Below the pieces are notes generated by a model. That model saw only the letters and a list, made by a program, of their open reading frames with translations. It searched no databases and was not told where the DNA came from. Below, piece after piece: positions 1 through 7,763 of a stretch of 64,000 bases of DNA. The position numbers and the translations under genes were made by a program. This DNA is from Archangium sp. (GTDB lineage Bacteria > Myxococcota > Myxococcia > Myxococcales > Myxococcaceae): NCBI GenBank assembly GCA_030681645.1, contig JAUXRX010000017.1, positions 558,001-622,000 on the forward strand, written 5' to 3'. The number at the start of each line of letters is the position of its first letter. The first letter of the stretch is position 1.

Positions 1-942
1 CAGCACGGAGCGGTCATCACCGAAGCGCGCGATGTCGACGCCCAGCACCCTCACGTCGCGGCCCCACACGGCTTCATGGAGCACCCGCTTCATGGACGCG
101 TGCACCACGTCGGGCCCGAGGAGCGCGTTGCTCGAGCTCGGGGGGAACTGGCCAAACACGTTCACCAGGACGAAGGGGTTGTCCTTGCCGTACTTGGCGA
201 TCTGCGCGCGGGCCCACTCGATGTCGACGCGGGGCGCACGCTTCGGGTCGTCCGGGTCGCCGCTGATTTCCTTCACCCACCAGAGCGCACGCTCCGAGGT
301 GCACGCGCGGTAGAGCGGGCCCTCGAGGTGGGTGGGGTTGCCGGCGATGATGAGCAGCGCCTCGCGCCCCTCCGCCTCGCTCGCGTTGGCCAGGCCGCCT
401 TCAGCAGCAGCTGCCACCGCATCAGGCACACCGCCGGCTTCGTCGATGACGAACATCACCGCATCGGCGTGCACGCCGGCGAGCGTGTTGGCCTGCTGAG
501 AGGCGTCGGCCCCCTTCGGCCAGGTGCGCGCGCTCGCCCACCACGTCTGGGGGAACTCGTTGGAGACGAAGCGCTCGGAGCGCCAGGTGAAGGCGGCCTG
601 CAGGAAGGGGCTGCACTGCTGCCACTTCGAGAGCTCGCTCCAGAGCCCGTCCTTGAGGTTGTCCTCGGTGATGCTGGTGCAGACCACCTTCGGGTGCAGT
701 CGGGTGGCGAGGAACCAGAGGATGGCCCACGCCAGAATGGTGGTCTTCCCCGGGCCCTTGCTGGCCTTGAGGCAGAAGCGCTGGAAGCGCCTGCCCTGCG
801 CGTCCTTCCCGCTCACCAGTGCGGTGAGGACCTCCACCTGCCACTCGTCGGGCTCGGCACCCAGGCACTCGCGGACGAACGCGACCGGGTCTCCCAGCCA
901 GCGCAGGAGCACCGTCACCGCCATGGCTGCATCGGCACTCAC
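1..942 (-). CDS. Phage terminase large subunit (partial, C-terminus off the left edge)
   Basis: Packaging motor: the ATPase drives DNA into the prohead and the nuclease cuts the concatemer. About 313 residues are visible. A Walker A-like loop (KASKGPGKT) lies near residue 55, a Walker B strand with its acidic pair (VMFVIDEAGGV) near residue 155, and the start of the RNase H-fold nuclease (VDIARFGDDRSVL) at the window edge, so the rest of the nuclease is missing only because the window ends. The start chosen is GTG at 942, whose GTGA overlaps the stop of the small subunit; an internal ATG at 924 is the alternative. The order small then large subunit is the usual late-gene arrangement. Confidence 0.93.
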   Translation of the reverse strand, partial: MSADAAMAVTVLLRWLGDPVAFVRECLGAEPDEWQVEVLTALVSGKDAQGRRFQRFCLKASKGPGKTTILAWAILWFLATRLHPKVVCTSITEDNLKDGLWSELSKWQQCSPFLQAAFTWRSERFVSNEFPQTWWASARTWPKGADASQQANTLAGVHADAVMFVIDEAGGVPDAVAAAAEGGLANASEAEGREALLIIAGNPTHLEGPLYRACTSERALWWVKEISGDPDDPKRAPRVDIEWARAQIAKYGKDNPFVLVNVFGQFPPSSSNALLGPDVVHASMKRVLHEAVWGRDVRVLGVDIARFGDDRSVL

Positions 943-1448
943 TTCGCGCCCTTCGCGCGCGCCTGCGTGAGCAGGTCAGCCAGCGACATCTTCGCGTCCA
1001 CCTCGAGGCGGTCGACGAAGAGCTTGAGGTGCTTGCCCAGCGCAGTGAGCGTGTCCGGCTTGCTCCACAGCTTCACCTCGGTGACGAAGGCTGGCGCGTC
1101 CTTCGTCCCCACCGCGGTCACCTTCACCCCCGCGATGGCCCTGCGCACGTGGGGCTCGAGCTCGTGCAGCGGGCGCAGCCGGTTCTGGTCGTCGAACGCG
1201 GTGCCGATGTCCGAGAAGGCCAGGTGCATCAACTCGCGGAGCACGTCGTCAGCGCGGAGCTCGAGCTTGTCCGCGCGCTTCACCTGCGCGGCGGCCAGCT
1301 GGGCCCGAACCTCAGCATGTTTCAACAGTCGCGCGCCCTGGGAGTGAGCAGTCTTCTTGCTGTAGCCAGCGCGCAGAGCGGCCTGGGTCGCGTTCAGGTC
1401 GACCTGGTACTCCCTGACGAATGCGGCCTGCTTGGGGTTGAGCGACAC
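939..1448 (-). CDS. Phage terminase small subunit
   Basis: A 169-residue protein that would recognise the pac/cos site and recruit the large subunit. The N-terminus (LNPKQAAFVREYQVDLNATQ followed by AALRAGYSKKTA) is the characteristic helix-turn-helix of the Terminase_2/XtmA-type small subunit, and the LLKHAEVRAQLAA segment that follows is typical of the family. It starts at GTG 1448, ten bases after the preceding gene, and its TGA overlaps the start of the large subunit, implying coupled translation. Confidence 0.93.
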   Translation of the reverse strand: MSLNPKQAAFVREYQVDLNATQAALRAGYSKKTAHSQGARLLKHAEVRAQLAAAQVKRADKLELRADDVLRELMHLAFSDIGTAFDDQNRLRPLHELEPHVRRAIAGVKVTAVGTKDAPAFVTEVKLWSKPDTLTALGKHLKLFVDRLEVDAKMSLADLLTQARAKGAK

Positions 1449-1458
1449 CCCGCCAGAG

Positions 1459-2475
1459 TCAGTCGGCGGGGGGAGCCTTTCCCGTGTCAGGGGTGGCAGC
1501 CGGGTCAGGGATGCTGGGTTCCGGACCCAGGTTCTCGATGCGCACCACGTCGATGACCTCGCCGCGGTTGTTCATGCTGACCATGGCGGCAGTGTCTTCG
1601 CCAGCGGCGAGATCCATTGTGTCCAAAGGCTGCACGTCGCCGCAGTCAGCACAGCGCACGCTCGTACGCCCGGCCGGCCCGCTGGCTTCGTCGAAGGTCA
1701 CGTTGAACGCCACGTAGCGGTGGGAGCAAGGGGGCCGAACTGGCCACGTGCCGTCGAGCAGCTGCGCGGGCGTCGGTATCGGCAGGTGGAAGCGATCACG
1801 CAGGGCGTCGTCTATCAGTTGAGCTCCGCCCGGCATGGCGCGCGCGAGGTCGGCGATCGTGGACCCCGCGGCATTGAACCTGCGCCACCCCTCAGCCGGG
1901 GAGTCCGGACGCGTGGCGCCGCAGGAGATGCAGCGTTGAGCGTGCAGCGGGGGCGCGGTCTCCACAGCGGGCGCAAAGGTCCACGCGCGCCAGGTGCTCT
2001 CGCCGGTCACGAGGTCGGTGTGGGTGCAGCGCTTCTCATGGGCCTTCACCAGCTTGTGGTGGGTGGTGGCCTCTTGCAGGTCGGCGTCGACGTGGCGTTG
2101 GAGCTCGCCCGCGTTGAGCAGGAAGAGCGCGTCGAGGGCGGCCTGCCTGGCGCGCAGTGCCATCTGAGGGGTGAAGGTCACGTCGCGCTCGGGAACCGCC
2201 GTGCCGTAGAGTTGGCGAGCGAGGGCATCGCCGCCCATCAGCCGGCCCATGTGGCGCTCGCAGTGCTTCACGTAGAGCCGGAGCGCGGCCTCGAGTACTC
2301 CGGGGCGGCCGCGGGGCCCCTTGTGGATCCCGATGCCGGCGAGAGCGTCCTCGAAGATGGCGCGCCTGGTGGCGAGCTCGGCCGCCGCCTTCTTCTCGCG
2401 GAGCTCCTGCGCCTGCCGCATCTCCAGTTCCACGGCGATGACTTCGGCGTCGGTGAGGGGCTTCTCTGGGGTCAT
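1459..2475 (-). CDS. Phage protein of unknown function with two Cys-pair motifs
   Basis: 338 residues, no family recognised. The first half is charged and helical, with RRAIFEDALAGIGIHKGPRG near residue 40 suggesting a nucleic-acid-binding surface. Two CxxC motifs, CISCG near residue 185 and CADCG near residue 280, could form zinc-binding knuckles. It sits directly before the terminase genes and its ATG overlaps the previous stop (ATGA), so it is in the same transcript. A packaging or DNA-binding accessory role would be a guess from position alone. Confidence 0.8.
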   Translation of the reverse strand: MTPEKPLTDAEVIAVELEMRQAQELREKKAAAELATRRAIFEDALAGIGIHKGPRGRPGVLEAALRLYVKHCERHMGRLMGGDALARQLYGTAVPERDVTFTPQMALRARQAALDALFLLNAGELQRHVDADLQEATTHHKLVKAHEKRCTHTDLVTGESTWRAWTFAPAVETAPPLHAQRCISCGATRPDSPAEGWRRFNAAGSTIADLARAMPGGAQLIDDALRDRFHLPIPTPAQLLDGTWPVRPPCSHRYVAFNVTFDEASGPAGRTSVRCADCGDVQPLDTMDLAAGEDTAAMVSMNNRGEVIDVVRIENLGPEPSIPDPAATPDTGKAPPAD

Positions 2476-2918
2476 ACGAGGCGTCTCCTGAGAGCTGCTC
2501 GAACGGTGTTCCGCGAGACCTTCAACAGCCTGGCCGCGGCGCGGATGCCGCCAGCCTCATCAACTGCAGCTCGAGCGCCGGCGGCCGAGAGCTTGGGGGC
2601 CGGGCCGGCCACGCGCAAGCCCGCTTCCCGCCGCCGGTCGAACGCCTCGAGGGTCTTCACCACCTGGTGGTGCCGGGCGTAGGTAATGGCCGCCTTGCGG
2701 TGGGAGTCGATGTTCCGGCTGAAGGCCCGGTCATCCTCCGAATCGCTGTCAGCGAGGCGCATGGCCGCCTCGTGGAGGTTCTGCGCGGGGGTGAGGCGGC
2801 CGGCCAGCGCGTCATTCAGCGGCTCGAGCCGGCCGCCCCGCTGCTTCTGCTTCCGGTGGCCAGCACACAGGCCGCCCTTCTCCACGGGGCGGTCGCAGCT
2901 GTCGAATCCGCAGCCCAT
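2472..2918 (-). CDS. Phage DNA-binding protein: Cys/His knuckle plus helix-turn-helix
   Basis: 148 residues. The N-terminus has a C-x4-C-x8-C-x2-H spacing (CGFDSCDRPVEKGGLCAGH) followed by KQKQRGGRLEPL, a pattern seen at the start of phage HNH or zinc-binding proteins, but no nuclease core follows. The C-terminus (IRAAARLLKVSRNTVRAALR) is a clear helix-turn-helix of the Fis/resolvase type. It could be a late-gene regulator given its place upstream of the terminase genes; that is inference. Confidence 0.8.
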   Translation of the reverse strand: MGCGFDSCDRPVEKGGLCAGHRKQKQRGGRLEPLNDALAGRLTPAQNLHEAAMRLADSDSEDDRAFSRNIDSHRKAAITYARHHQVVKTLEAFDRRREAGLRVAGPAPKLSAAGARAAVDEAGGIRAAARLLKVSRNTVRAALRRRLV

Positions 2919-2930
2919 GGTTCCCCTCCC

Positions 2931-3176
2931 TCAGCCCCGCGCCAGCGAGAACAGGAAGCCCGCCTGCTGGGGCGTGATTTCACCGGCCAGCACGCGCGCG
3001 CGGAGGTTCTGGTACTGCGTGGCGATGGGAACCGGCCTGAGCGCCGGCGCCGGGTAGCGCCCTTTGTGCTTGTCGGGGATGGGCCGGGGGCGAACCCCGC
3101 GGCGGATTGCGTCGTCGAGCCGAGCCCGGGCCTCGAGGAGCCACATCTGCCGTTTCACCTCGAAGCTCGCGGTCAC
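2931..3176 (-). CDS. Small phage protein, unknown function
   Basis: 81 residues, starting at GTG 3176 whose GTGA overlaps the stop of the upstream gene. A longer reading frame extends upstream to 3485, but its extra residues are arginine/proline-rich and lie over the next gene in another frame, so the coupled GTG is preferred. The protein is basic (VKRQMWLLEARARLDDAIRR) with a helical C-terminus. No family is recognised. Confidence 0.7.
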   Translation of the reverse strand: MTASFEVKRQMWLLEARARLDDAIRRGVRPRPIPDKHKGRYPAPALRPVPIATQYQNLRARVLAGEITPQQAGFLFSLARG

Positions 3177-3445
3177 AGCCGGCACCTCTCGCGGATGGCC
3201 ACCACGATGGCTTCGATGTCCTGGGGCTTGAGCTCCACCACGTGGGCGGAGGCCTCGCGCTGCAGCCGCTCGAGCCAGTACTGGAGCGGGTGGCGCATGT
3301 TGTCGATGGCGTCGGCGTGGACCTCGGGGTGCGCGGTCAGGTCGACCCAGCCCGGGGTGAGCCAGCAGCCGTTGAGCAGCTGGAAGTTGCGCGTGAGCCA
3401 GCGAACGTCCGGCCGCGGGGGCCGGGTGCTCAACGGGGCGCTCAC
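3173..3445 (-). CDS. Small phage protein, unknown function
   Basis: 90 residues. It begins at GTG 3445 within a GTGA overlap and ends in a GTGA overlap with the next gene, so it is the middle of a coupled string. The sequence is tryptophan-rich in its first half (RWLTRNF, GCWLTPGW) and helical in its second (IEAIVVAIRERCRL). No conserved domain is recognised. Confidence 0.75.
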   Translation of the reverse strand: MSAPLSTRPPRPDVRWLTRNFQLLNGCWLTPGWVDLTAHPEVHADAIDNMRHPLQYWLERLQREASAHVVELKPQDIEAIVVAIRERCRL

Positions 3446-3876
3446 TTCGGCTTCTCGATCTCGCCGTGCTCGACCTGGGCGCCAAGCGGGATGACGAGCC
3501 CCAGCTTGCGCTGCATCTCCTCGGGTCGGAGCGGCCGCTCCGAGATGATTTCCCCCGTGTCCTCGCGCACTTCGCGGAACACGCGCGCCGTGAGGTCGGT
3601 CTGGTGCGCCACGCGGATGTCGCGGAGCTCCTCCTTGTTCTTCACCACCCCGGAGAGGATGGCGCGGCGGAGCTCGATGGCGCTCCGGCCCTTGGCGAGC
3701 TCCTTCCGCACGTTCTTGGAGTGCTCGTCGTGCTCGGCGAGCTGCGCGTGGCAGTCGGCGAGGTGGGCCGCGCGGTCGAGGAGCTCATGCTCCTGCAGCT
3801 TCACCGGCAGTTCCTTCACCTCGGTCTTCACGGTGATCACTTCGTGGTGCTCGGTGTCAGTCGTTCTCTTCGGCAT
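3442..3876 (-). CDS. Small charged phage protein, unknown function
   Basis: 144 residues, strongly charged with heptad-like helices between residues 25 and 75 (LQEHELLDRAAHLADCHAQL onwards), suggesting a coiled coil. This resembles small phage recombination or host-interaction proteins in composition only. Its ATG lies inside the end of the MT-A70 methyltransferase gene (20-base overlap). Confidence 0.75.
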   Translation of the reverse strand: MPKRTTDTEHHEVITVKTEVKELPVKLQEHELLDRAAHLADCHAQLAEHDEHSKNVRKELAKGRSAIELRRAILSGVVKNKEELRDIRVAHQTDLTARVFREVREDTGEIISERPLRPEEMQRKLGLVIPLGAQVEHGEIEKPK

Positions 3877-4657
3877 CGGTATCCTCCTCGGGTGCTTCGT
3901 TGGTGAACGGCAGTGAATCGAGAGCGGCCTGGTGCTCAGCCGGGGTGACCACCGAGCCGGGGATCTCGATCGAGTCGGGCGCCTGGTTGCCCCACAGGTC
4001 CCAGCCTGGGGCGGGGCGGCGCGCGAAGAGCTCGAGGTACGGGCCCGCGCTGACGCGCTCGATCACCTCGCGGAAGCACTCAGGCTTCTCGGAGTGTTCG
4101 GTGCGCGGCGCGAGGTACAGCGTGCGGCCCTGGGCGCGCTTGCCGTTCGCCTTCACCCGGTAGGTGGGCTGGCCGCGCTTGCAGAAGAGGAGCTGTTCGC
4201 TCGAGCCGCGGAAGTACTGCCCGAGTCCCTCCTGAATACCGCGATCCCCCATCTTCCCCCACGTGATGCAGGTGACGAAGGTGAAGCCCCACGCGCGGAT
4301 GACTTCGAAGGCGCGCTCGAGGAAGTTGTTCGTGGCCCACAGGTACAGGTGCGAGTCGGGGAGCGCGAGCTGGCCGATGGGCAGGGCGCAGATGTCGGCG
4401 AGCTTCATCAGCGGGTAGTGCCGGTCCGCGCCGCGCTTCACCTTGCCCCCGCCGCTCTCCTGCCAGGGCGGGTCGGCGAGGATGGTGCCGTAGCGCTTGG
4501 GCGCGGCGTAGGTGAAGCCGCCCTCTGCGCTCCAGTCCTCGAAGGTCACGCTCAGCTGCGTGCCGTTGACCTCCGGGCAGATGACCGTTTCGCCCGCGAG
4601 CAGCGACCGCTGGACTTCAACAGCCGGGGAGATCGCCACCACCTTCGACTCGCTCAT
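3857..4657 (-). CDS. MT-A70 family adenine-N6 methyltransferase (prophage)
   Basis: 266 residues. It carries the MT-A70 catalytic signature ADPPW (near residue 70), followed by family landmarks PDSHLYLWATNNFLERAFEV, WGFTFVTCITWGK, and a C-terminal region ending in LELFARRPAPGWDLWGNQ. It probably methylates adenine in DNA, protecting phage DNA from host restriction. The start is ATG 4657, supported by GGAG six bases upstream and an ATGA overlap; an in-frame ATG at 4669 is less well placed. The last 20 residues are acidic and low-complexity. Confidence 0.92.
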   Translation of the reverse strand: MSESKVVAISPAVEVQRSLLAGETVICPEVNGTQLSVTFEDWSAEGGFTYAAPKRYGTILADPPWQESGGGKVKRGADRHYPLMKLADICALPIGQLALPDSHLYLWATNNFLERAFEVIRAWGFTFVTCITWGKMGDRGIQEGLGQYFRGSSEQLLFCKRGQPTYRVKANGKRAQGRTLYLAPRTEHSEKPECFREVIERVSAGPYLELFARRPAPGWDLWGNQAPDSIEIPGSVVTPAEHQAALDSLPFTNEAPEEDTDAEEND

Positions 4658-4929
4658 TTTCGGCTCCATGGACGGCAGATGCAGGTGGCGCCCGGGTCCT
4701 GAAGAGCGCGCCAGCAGGCGTAGGTGTGGCGGACCCAGATGTGGTGGGCGGCGTGCATCTCGTGCGCGTCGCGGAGCACGGCATCGACGCCGCGGAGGTC
4801 GGAGCGGAGGCGGTCGTCGAGGAGATGAAACTGCAGCGGGTGGAATGCCTCGCGCGTGCCAATCTTCTCGGCCATGAAGGCGAGGTCTTCGAGGTAGGTG
4901 CGTGCGACGAGAGCGGTGGGGAGCTTCAT
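4654..4929 (-). CDS. Small phage protein, unknown function
   Basis: 91 residues between two ATGA overlaps. It contains an Arg/His-rich helical middle (HEMHAAHHIWVRHTYACWRA) and ends in CICRPWSRK. The His/Cys content might reflect metal binding, but no family is recognised. Its position between the replication protein and the MT-A70 methyltransferase suggests an early-gene role. Confidence 0.7.
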   Translation of the reverse strand: MKLPTALVARTYLEDLAFMAEKIGTREAFHPLQFHLLDDRLRSDLRGVDAVLRDAHEMHAAHHIWVRHTYACWRALQDPGATCICRPWSRK

Positions 4930-5897
4930 GCCCGGAGCTCCACGGCCAGCGCGTCCAGCCACTTCGCCAGCACGCCTTCCTCCCAGGTGTCGAGGCGCTT
5001 GCCGGCGCACCACTCCGTGGCCTCCTGCCAGTGCGCCAGGCAGAGCGGCACCTCAGCCGAGCCACAGCCACCCTTCGAGCCGCAGACACGGCACAGCGGG
5101 CCGATGGGGACGCCAGGCGGGAGTTTCGGGGGCACGCACTCCCGCCACTTCTTGAGCCAGCCGGCCCACGGGTTCTTCCGGGGGAACCAGTAGGGGTCCT
5201 TCAGGTACGCCAGCCAGCCGGCCTTCAGTCGGTCGAGATCGCCGCCGACCTCCATCATCGCCTCGGAGAACCACGCGCCCAGGCCGCGAGCGGGCGGCGC
5301 TTCACGCACCGCGCCGAGGTCGACGCGCGTTTCTTGGGTCCACGCGAAGAAGCCGTCACCCGTGAAGTCTGCTGCTGGCGGTTGGTCAGCCGAAGGCATG
5401 AAGGCTTGAAGGCCTGAAGGCTTGAAGGCCTGAACATCCGACGGGTTGACCCCCCTTCCATGAAGCTCTTTCCCGGGCTCGACCTTCATGCATGGCTTGT
5501 TTTCCCGGGCTTCTGCTCCGAGGTTGACCTCGTCCTCCATGCATGAGGCCAATTCCCGGGCTTCATCCGTCAGCGGAGGTGCCGGGAGTCGAGAGGGCGC
5601 CTCCTTCGGGTGGGGCCGCTGGTGGTCTTTGAACCTCGGGACGAGCAGGAAGGAGGCCCCGGCCGCCCGGTACCTAGTGATCAACCCCGCCGCGACCAGC
5701 TCCCCCAACAGCTCGGCGATGTTCACCGGGTCGCACGGGAAGAGCCTCATCTTGAGCACCAGCGGCTTGTCTTCGATGCGGCCCTCTCTGTCGGCCTCGG
5801 TCCAGAGCCCAGCGAAGAGCAGCCGCGCGAAGGCGGAGACCGAGACGATCCGCTCGTCGGTGAAGAACCCAGGGCTGAGCTGCCTCGCTCGAGCCAT
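4926..5897 (-). CDS. Phage replication initiation-like protein
   Basis: 323 residues. The first about 100 match the winged-helix N-terminal domain common to phage replication initiators (ARQLSPGFFTDERI, ARLLFAGLWTEADREGRIED, FKDHQRPHPKEAPS). A low-complexity linker (about residues 120-180) is encoded by the repeats at 5395-5562. The C-terminal part (LKAGWLAYLKDPYWFPRKNP) has the look of a domain that contacts a helicase loader, and a CxxC pair (CRVCGSKGGCG) follows. It overlaps both neighbours by 1-4 bases. Its role in starting replication at an internal origin is inferred from this architecture. Confidence 0.82.
   Translation of the reverse strand: MARARQLSPGFFTDERIVSVSAFARLLFAGLWTEADREGRIEDKPLVLKMRLFPCDPVNIAELLGELVAAGLITRYRAAGASFLLVPRFKDHQRPHPKEAPSRLPAPPLTDEARELASCMEDEVNLGAEARENKPCMKVEPGKELHGRGVNPSDVQAFKPSGLQAFMPSADQPPAADFTGDGFFAWTQETRVDLGAVREAPPARGLGAWFSEAMMEVGGDLDRLKAGWLAYLKDPYWFPRKNPWAGWLKKWRECVPPKLPPGVPIGPLCRVCGSKGGCGSAEVPLCLAHWQEATEWCAGKRLDTWEEGVLAKWLDALAVELRA
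5395..5434. repeat. Five tandem copies of an 8-base unit GGCNTGAA
   Basis: On the plus strand GGCATGAA, GGCTTGAA, GGCCTGAA, GGCTTGAA and GGCCTGAA follow without spacing inside the replication gene (they encode QAFKPSGLQAFMPS). The unit is not a multiple of three, so slippage by one unit would shift the reading frame. Confidence 0.9.
5460..5562. repeat. Three iteron-like repeats ATG-N7-TTCCCGGGCT (candidate phage replication origin)
   Basis: The pattern ATG, seven variable bases, TTCCCGGGCT occurs at 5460-5479, 5492-5511 and 5543-5562, always with the same internal spacing; the last two copies extend to ATGCATG on one side. They lie in the linker-coding part of the initiator gene, as the lambda O iterons lie inside gene O. 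Origin function is inference. Confidence 0.5.
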
Positions 5898-6805
5898 CAG
5901 CGCACCACCGGGAACTCACGCACCCGGAGCCCCGCCGGGAACTGGTCGATGTCGCCGTGGTCGTCCATCTTCAGCAGGGCGAGCTGATCGCGGCCCGCTG
6001 CCACGGCGTTCTCCCCGAGCTGCTTGACGAAGGGGGCAGCTCCCAGCGCGCGGGCCTGTTCCACGAGATCGCGCGCCCACTCCGTGTGAAACGGACGCGC
6101 ACCGTGGCCCGATTCACCGCCGATGATGATCCAGTCGGGCCGGGGTCCCGGCACGGGGGGAAAGCCCACCGAGTAGCCGAGCTCCACGTGCTCGAGCAGC
6201 GGCTCCATCGACAGGAAGCGCACCACCGCGGGCACCGAAAGCAGTGCCGGAATGCGCTCGTCTGCGCGCTGCTGGTCCTCCACCGTGGTGCCCAGCCAGA
6301 CGTTGGCGGGCGGGTCGCCCGTCAGCCACATGGACAGCATGTGTGCGGTGGTCCCCGGCTCCTGCGCAAACGAGGGCGGCATCAGAGCAAGCGACGCAGA
6401 GAGAAGCCGGCGGATGCCCTCGGGGCGCTTCGTGAGAAGGAGCCAGTCGAGTTGTGGCGTCTTGCGGATGAGGTCGAAGAGGTCGAGGCGCCACGTGGCG
6501 AGTTCCGGACGGTCCTCGAACACGTCGGCCATGCTCGCGCAGAAGACGCGGTGACGCTCCCCGACCTCGAGCGCCAAGCGGTTCCAGCGGAGGGGCTGCC
6601 GCCAGTTGGCCGGCGAGGTGCGCAGCCGCGGCGCCTTCGGGCCCCACCTGGTCTTCTTCACGCCGTCGGCCGGGTCGACGCCACCACCGACGCGCTTGTC
6701 CAGCGCCTCGGCGTAGCAGTGCTGGCAGCCAGGGCTCACCCGCTGGCAGCCCCACCACGGGTTGAACGTGTGCGTCGTCCACGCAATCTTCGAGTTCTCA
6801 GCCAT
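5897..6805 (-). CDS. DUF5131 / phage Gp37-Gp68 family protein
   Basis: 302 residues. The N-terminus has the family's three-cysteine cluster (WWGCQRVSPGCQHCYAE), and the body has DWLLLTKRPEGI, VWLGTTVEDQQ, FLSMEPLLEHVEL, WIIIGGESGHGARPF and APFVKQLGE, all hallmarks of this phage-borne family. The Cys cluster recalls radical-SAM iron-sulfur binding but the reaction is unknown to me. Length is close to what I expect for the family. Its stop overlaps the start of the replication gene (TGATG), so it is in the early operon. Confidence 0.93.
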   Translation of the reverse strand: MAENSKIAWTTHTFNPWWGCQRVSPGCQHCYAEALDKRVGGGVDPADGVKKTRWGPKAPRLRTSPANWRQPLRWNRLALEVGERHRVFCASMADVFEDRPELATWRLDLFDLIRKTPQLDWLLLTKRPEGIRRLLSASLALMPPSFAQEPGTTAHMLSMWLTGDPPANVWLGTTVEDQQRADERIPALLSVPAVVRFLSMEPLLEHVELGYSVGFPPVPGPRPDWIIIGGESGHGARPFHTEWARDLVEQARALGAAPFVKQLGENAVAAGRDQLALLKMDDHGDIDQFPAGLRVREFPVVR

Positions 6806-6826
6806 TTCCCCGCTCCCAAACGAAGG

Positions 6827-7063
6827 TCAGAACTTCTCGAACGGCGGACGGAGCAGCTGCTCCGCCGCCTTCTTCAGCGCTTCACCCACCGCCACGCGCG
6901 GATCCGCTCCGGGCTGCGTCTCCACCAGCACCTTGAAGGGCATCGCCCCGGGCGCGCTCACCACCACCTGCAGGTGCGCGCGCCACCAGTCGTCGGCGCC
7001 GTCCGTGGGGTTGAGCGGGTTGAAGACCGCCTCGAGCTCGAGCTTCACCGGCATGGCAAGCAT
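6827..7063 (-). CDS. Small phage protein, unknown function
   Basis: 78 residues from ATG 7063, or 75 from ATG 7054; neither has a clear Shine-Dalgarno. The sequence reads like a small beta-alpha fold (VKLELEAVFNPLNP, WWRAHLQVVVSAPG) ending in an amphipathic helix (VAVGEALKKAAEQLLRPPFE). No family is recognised. It starts five bases after the upstream gene ends. Confidence 0.65.
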   Translation of the reverse strand: MLAMPVKLELEAVFNPLNPTDGADDWWRAHLQVVVSAPGAMPFKVLVETQPGADPRVAVGEALKKAAEQLLRPPFEKF

Positions 7064-7067
7064 CGGG

Positions 7068-7487
7068 TCAGTGGTCCGTCTTGATGATGGGGCTGGGCTC
7101 CTCGGCGACCACAGCAGCCGAGGGCGCAAGGACGAGATTCACGCCCGTGCGCTTGCACGCCCAGACCATGTGGTCCGGAACGTCACGGACCTTCAGCTCG
7201 GTCACCACCTCCGCCACGATTTCCGAGCGCTTCTTGAGCGACCACTTGGCCGCCGCCTCAGCCATCAGCGACGCCTTCTCCACGATGAGGTCGCGCCCCA
7301 CCTGGTCGTGCACGGGGGGCAGGCCGTTCCGGCGCACCTCCTCGCGCATCAGCATCTCGAAGTAGCCGGCCACCACCCCGACCTGCTTGTTCCCCTCGTC
7401 GAGGTGCCAGAGGATGGCCTTCTCGCCCTCTTCCTTCTGCAACTGCGCCGCGCCGGGCGGCAGGATGATCGGTCTGTTTCTGCTCAT
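7068..7487 (-). CDS. Phage protein, unknown function
   Basis: 139 residues, helical and charged, with IILPPGAAQLQKEEGEKAIL at the N-terminus and a predicted helical middle (GRDLIVEKASLMAEAAAKWS). It ends in VNLVLAPSAAVVAEEPSPII. No domain is recognised. It lies three bases after the preceding gene in the early operon. Confidence 0.7.
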   Translation of the reverse strand: MSRNRPIILPPGAAQLQKEEGEKAILWHLDEGNKQVGVVAGYFEMLMREEVRRNGLPPVHDQVGRDLIVEKASLMAEAAAKWSLKKRSEIVAEVVTELKVRDVPDHMVWACKRTGVNLVLAPSAAVVAEEPSPIIKTDH

Positions 7488-7490
7488 GAT

Positions 7491-7763
7491 TCAGTGGCTC
7501 CGCCGGCGGTTGGTGAGGGCTCGAGCCGGGCCGGTGCCGGTCTTGCCGTGCTTCTGCGTTTCGATGCGGCGCGTCTCGAGCAGCCCCTCGGCGAGCCGGT
7601 TCAGCCACGCCATGCGGTTGATCTGCTCCTGCAGGTCGCGCAGGACGACGAGCGCCAGACCACTGACCTGCCCGAGTCCGCCGAGGTCTTGGCGCGCCTC
7701 ACTCAGCAGCGTGTGCGAGGCACGCGCCCGGGAGAGCGCAGTCTTCAGAGCGCGTGCGTTCAT
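7491..7763 (-). CDS. Small phage protein, unknown function
   Basis: 90 residues from ATG 7763, whose ATGA overlaps the stop of the methyltransferase upstream. It is an all-helical basic protein (ALKTALSRARASHTLL then LVVLRDLQEQINRMAWLNRL) with an Arg-rich tail (RALTNRRRSH). A longer upstream extension of the frame is Arg-rich and not credible. Confidence 0.7.
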   Translation of the reverse strand: MNARALKTALSRARASHTLLSEARQDLGGLGQVSGLALVVLRDLQEQINRMAWLNRLAEGLLETRRIETQKHGKTGTGPARALTNRRRSH

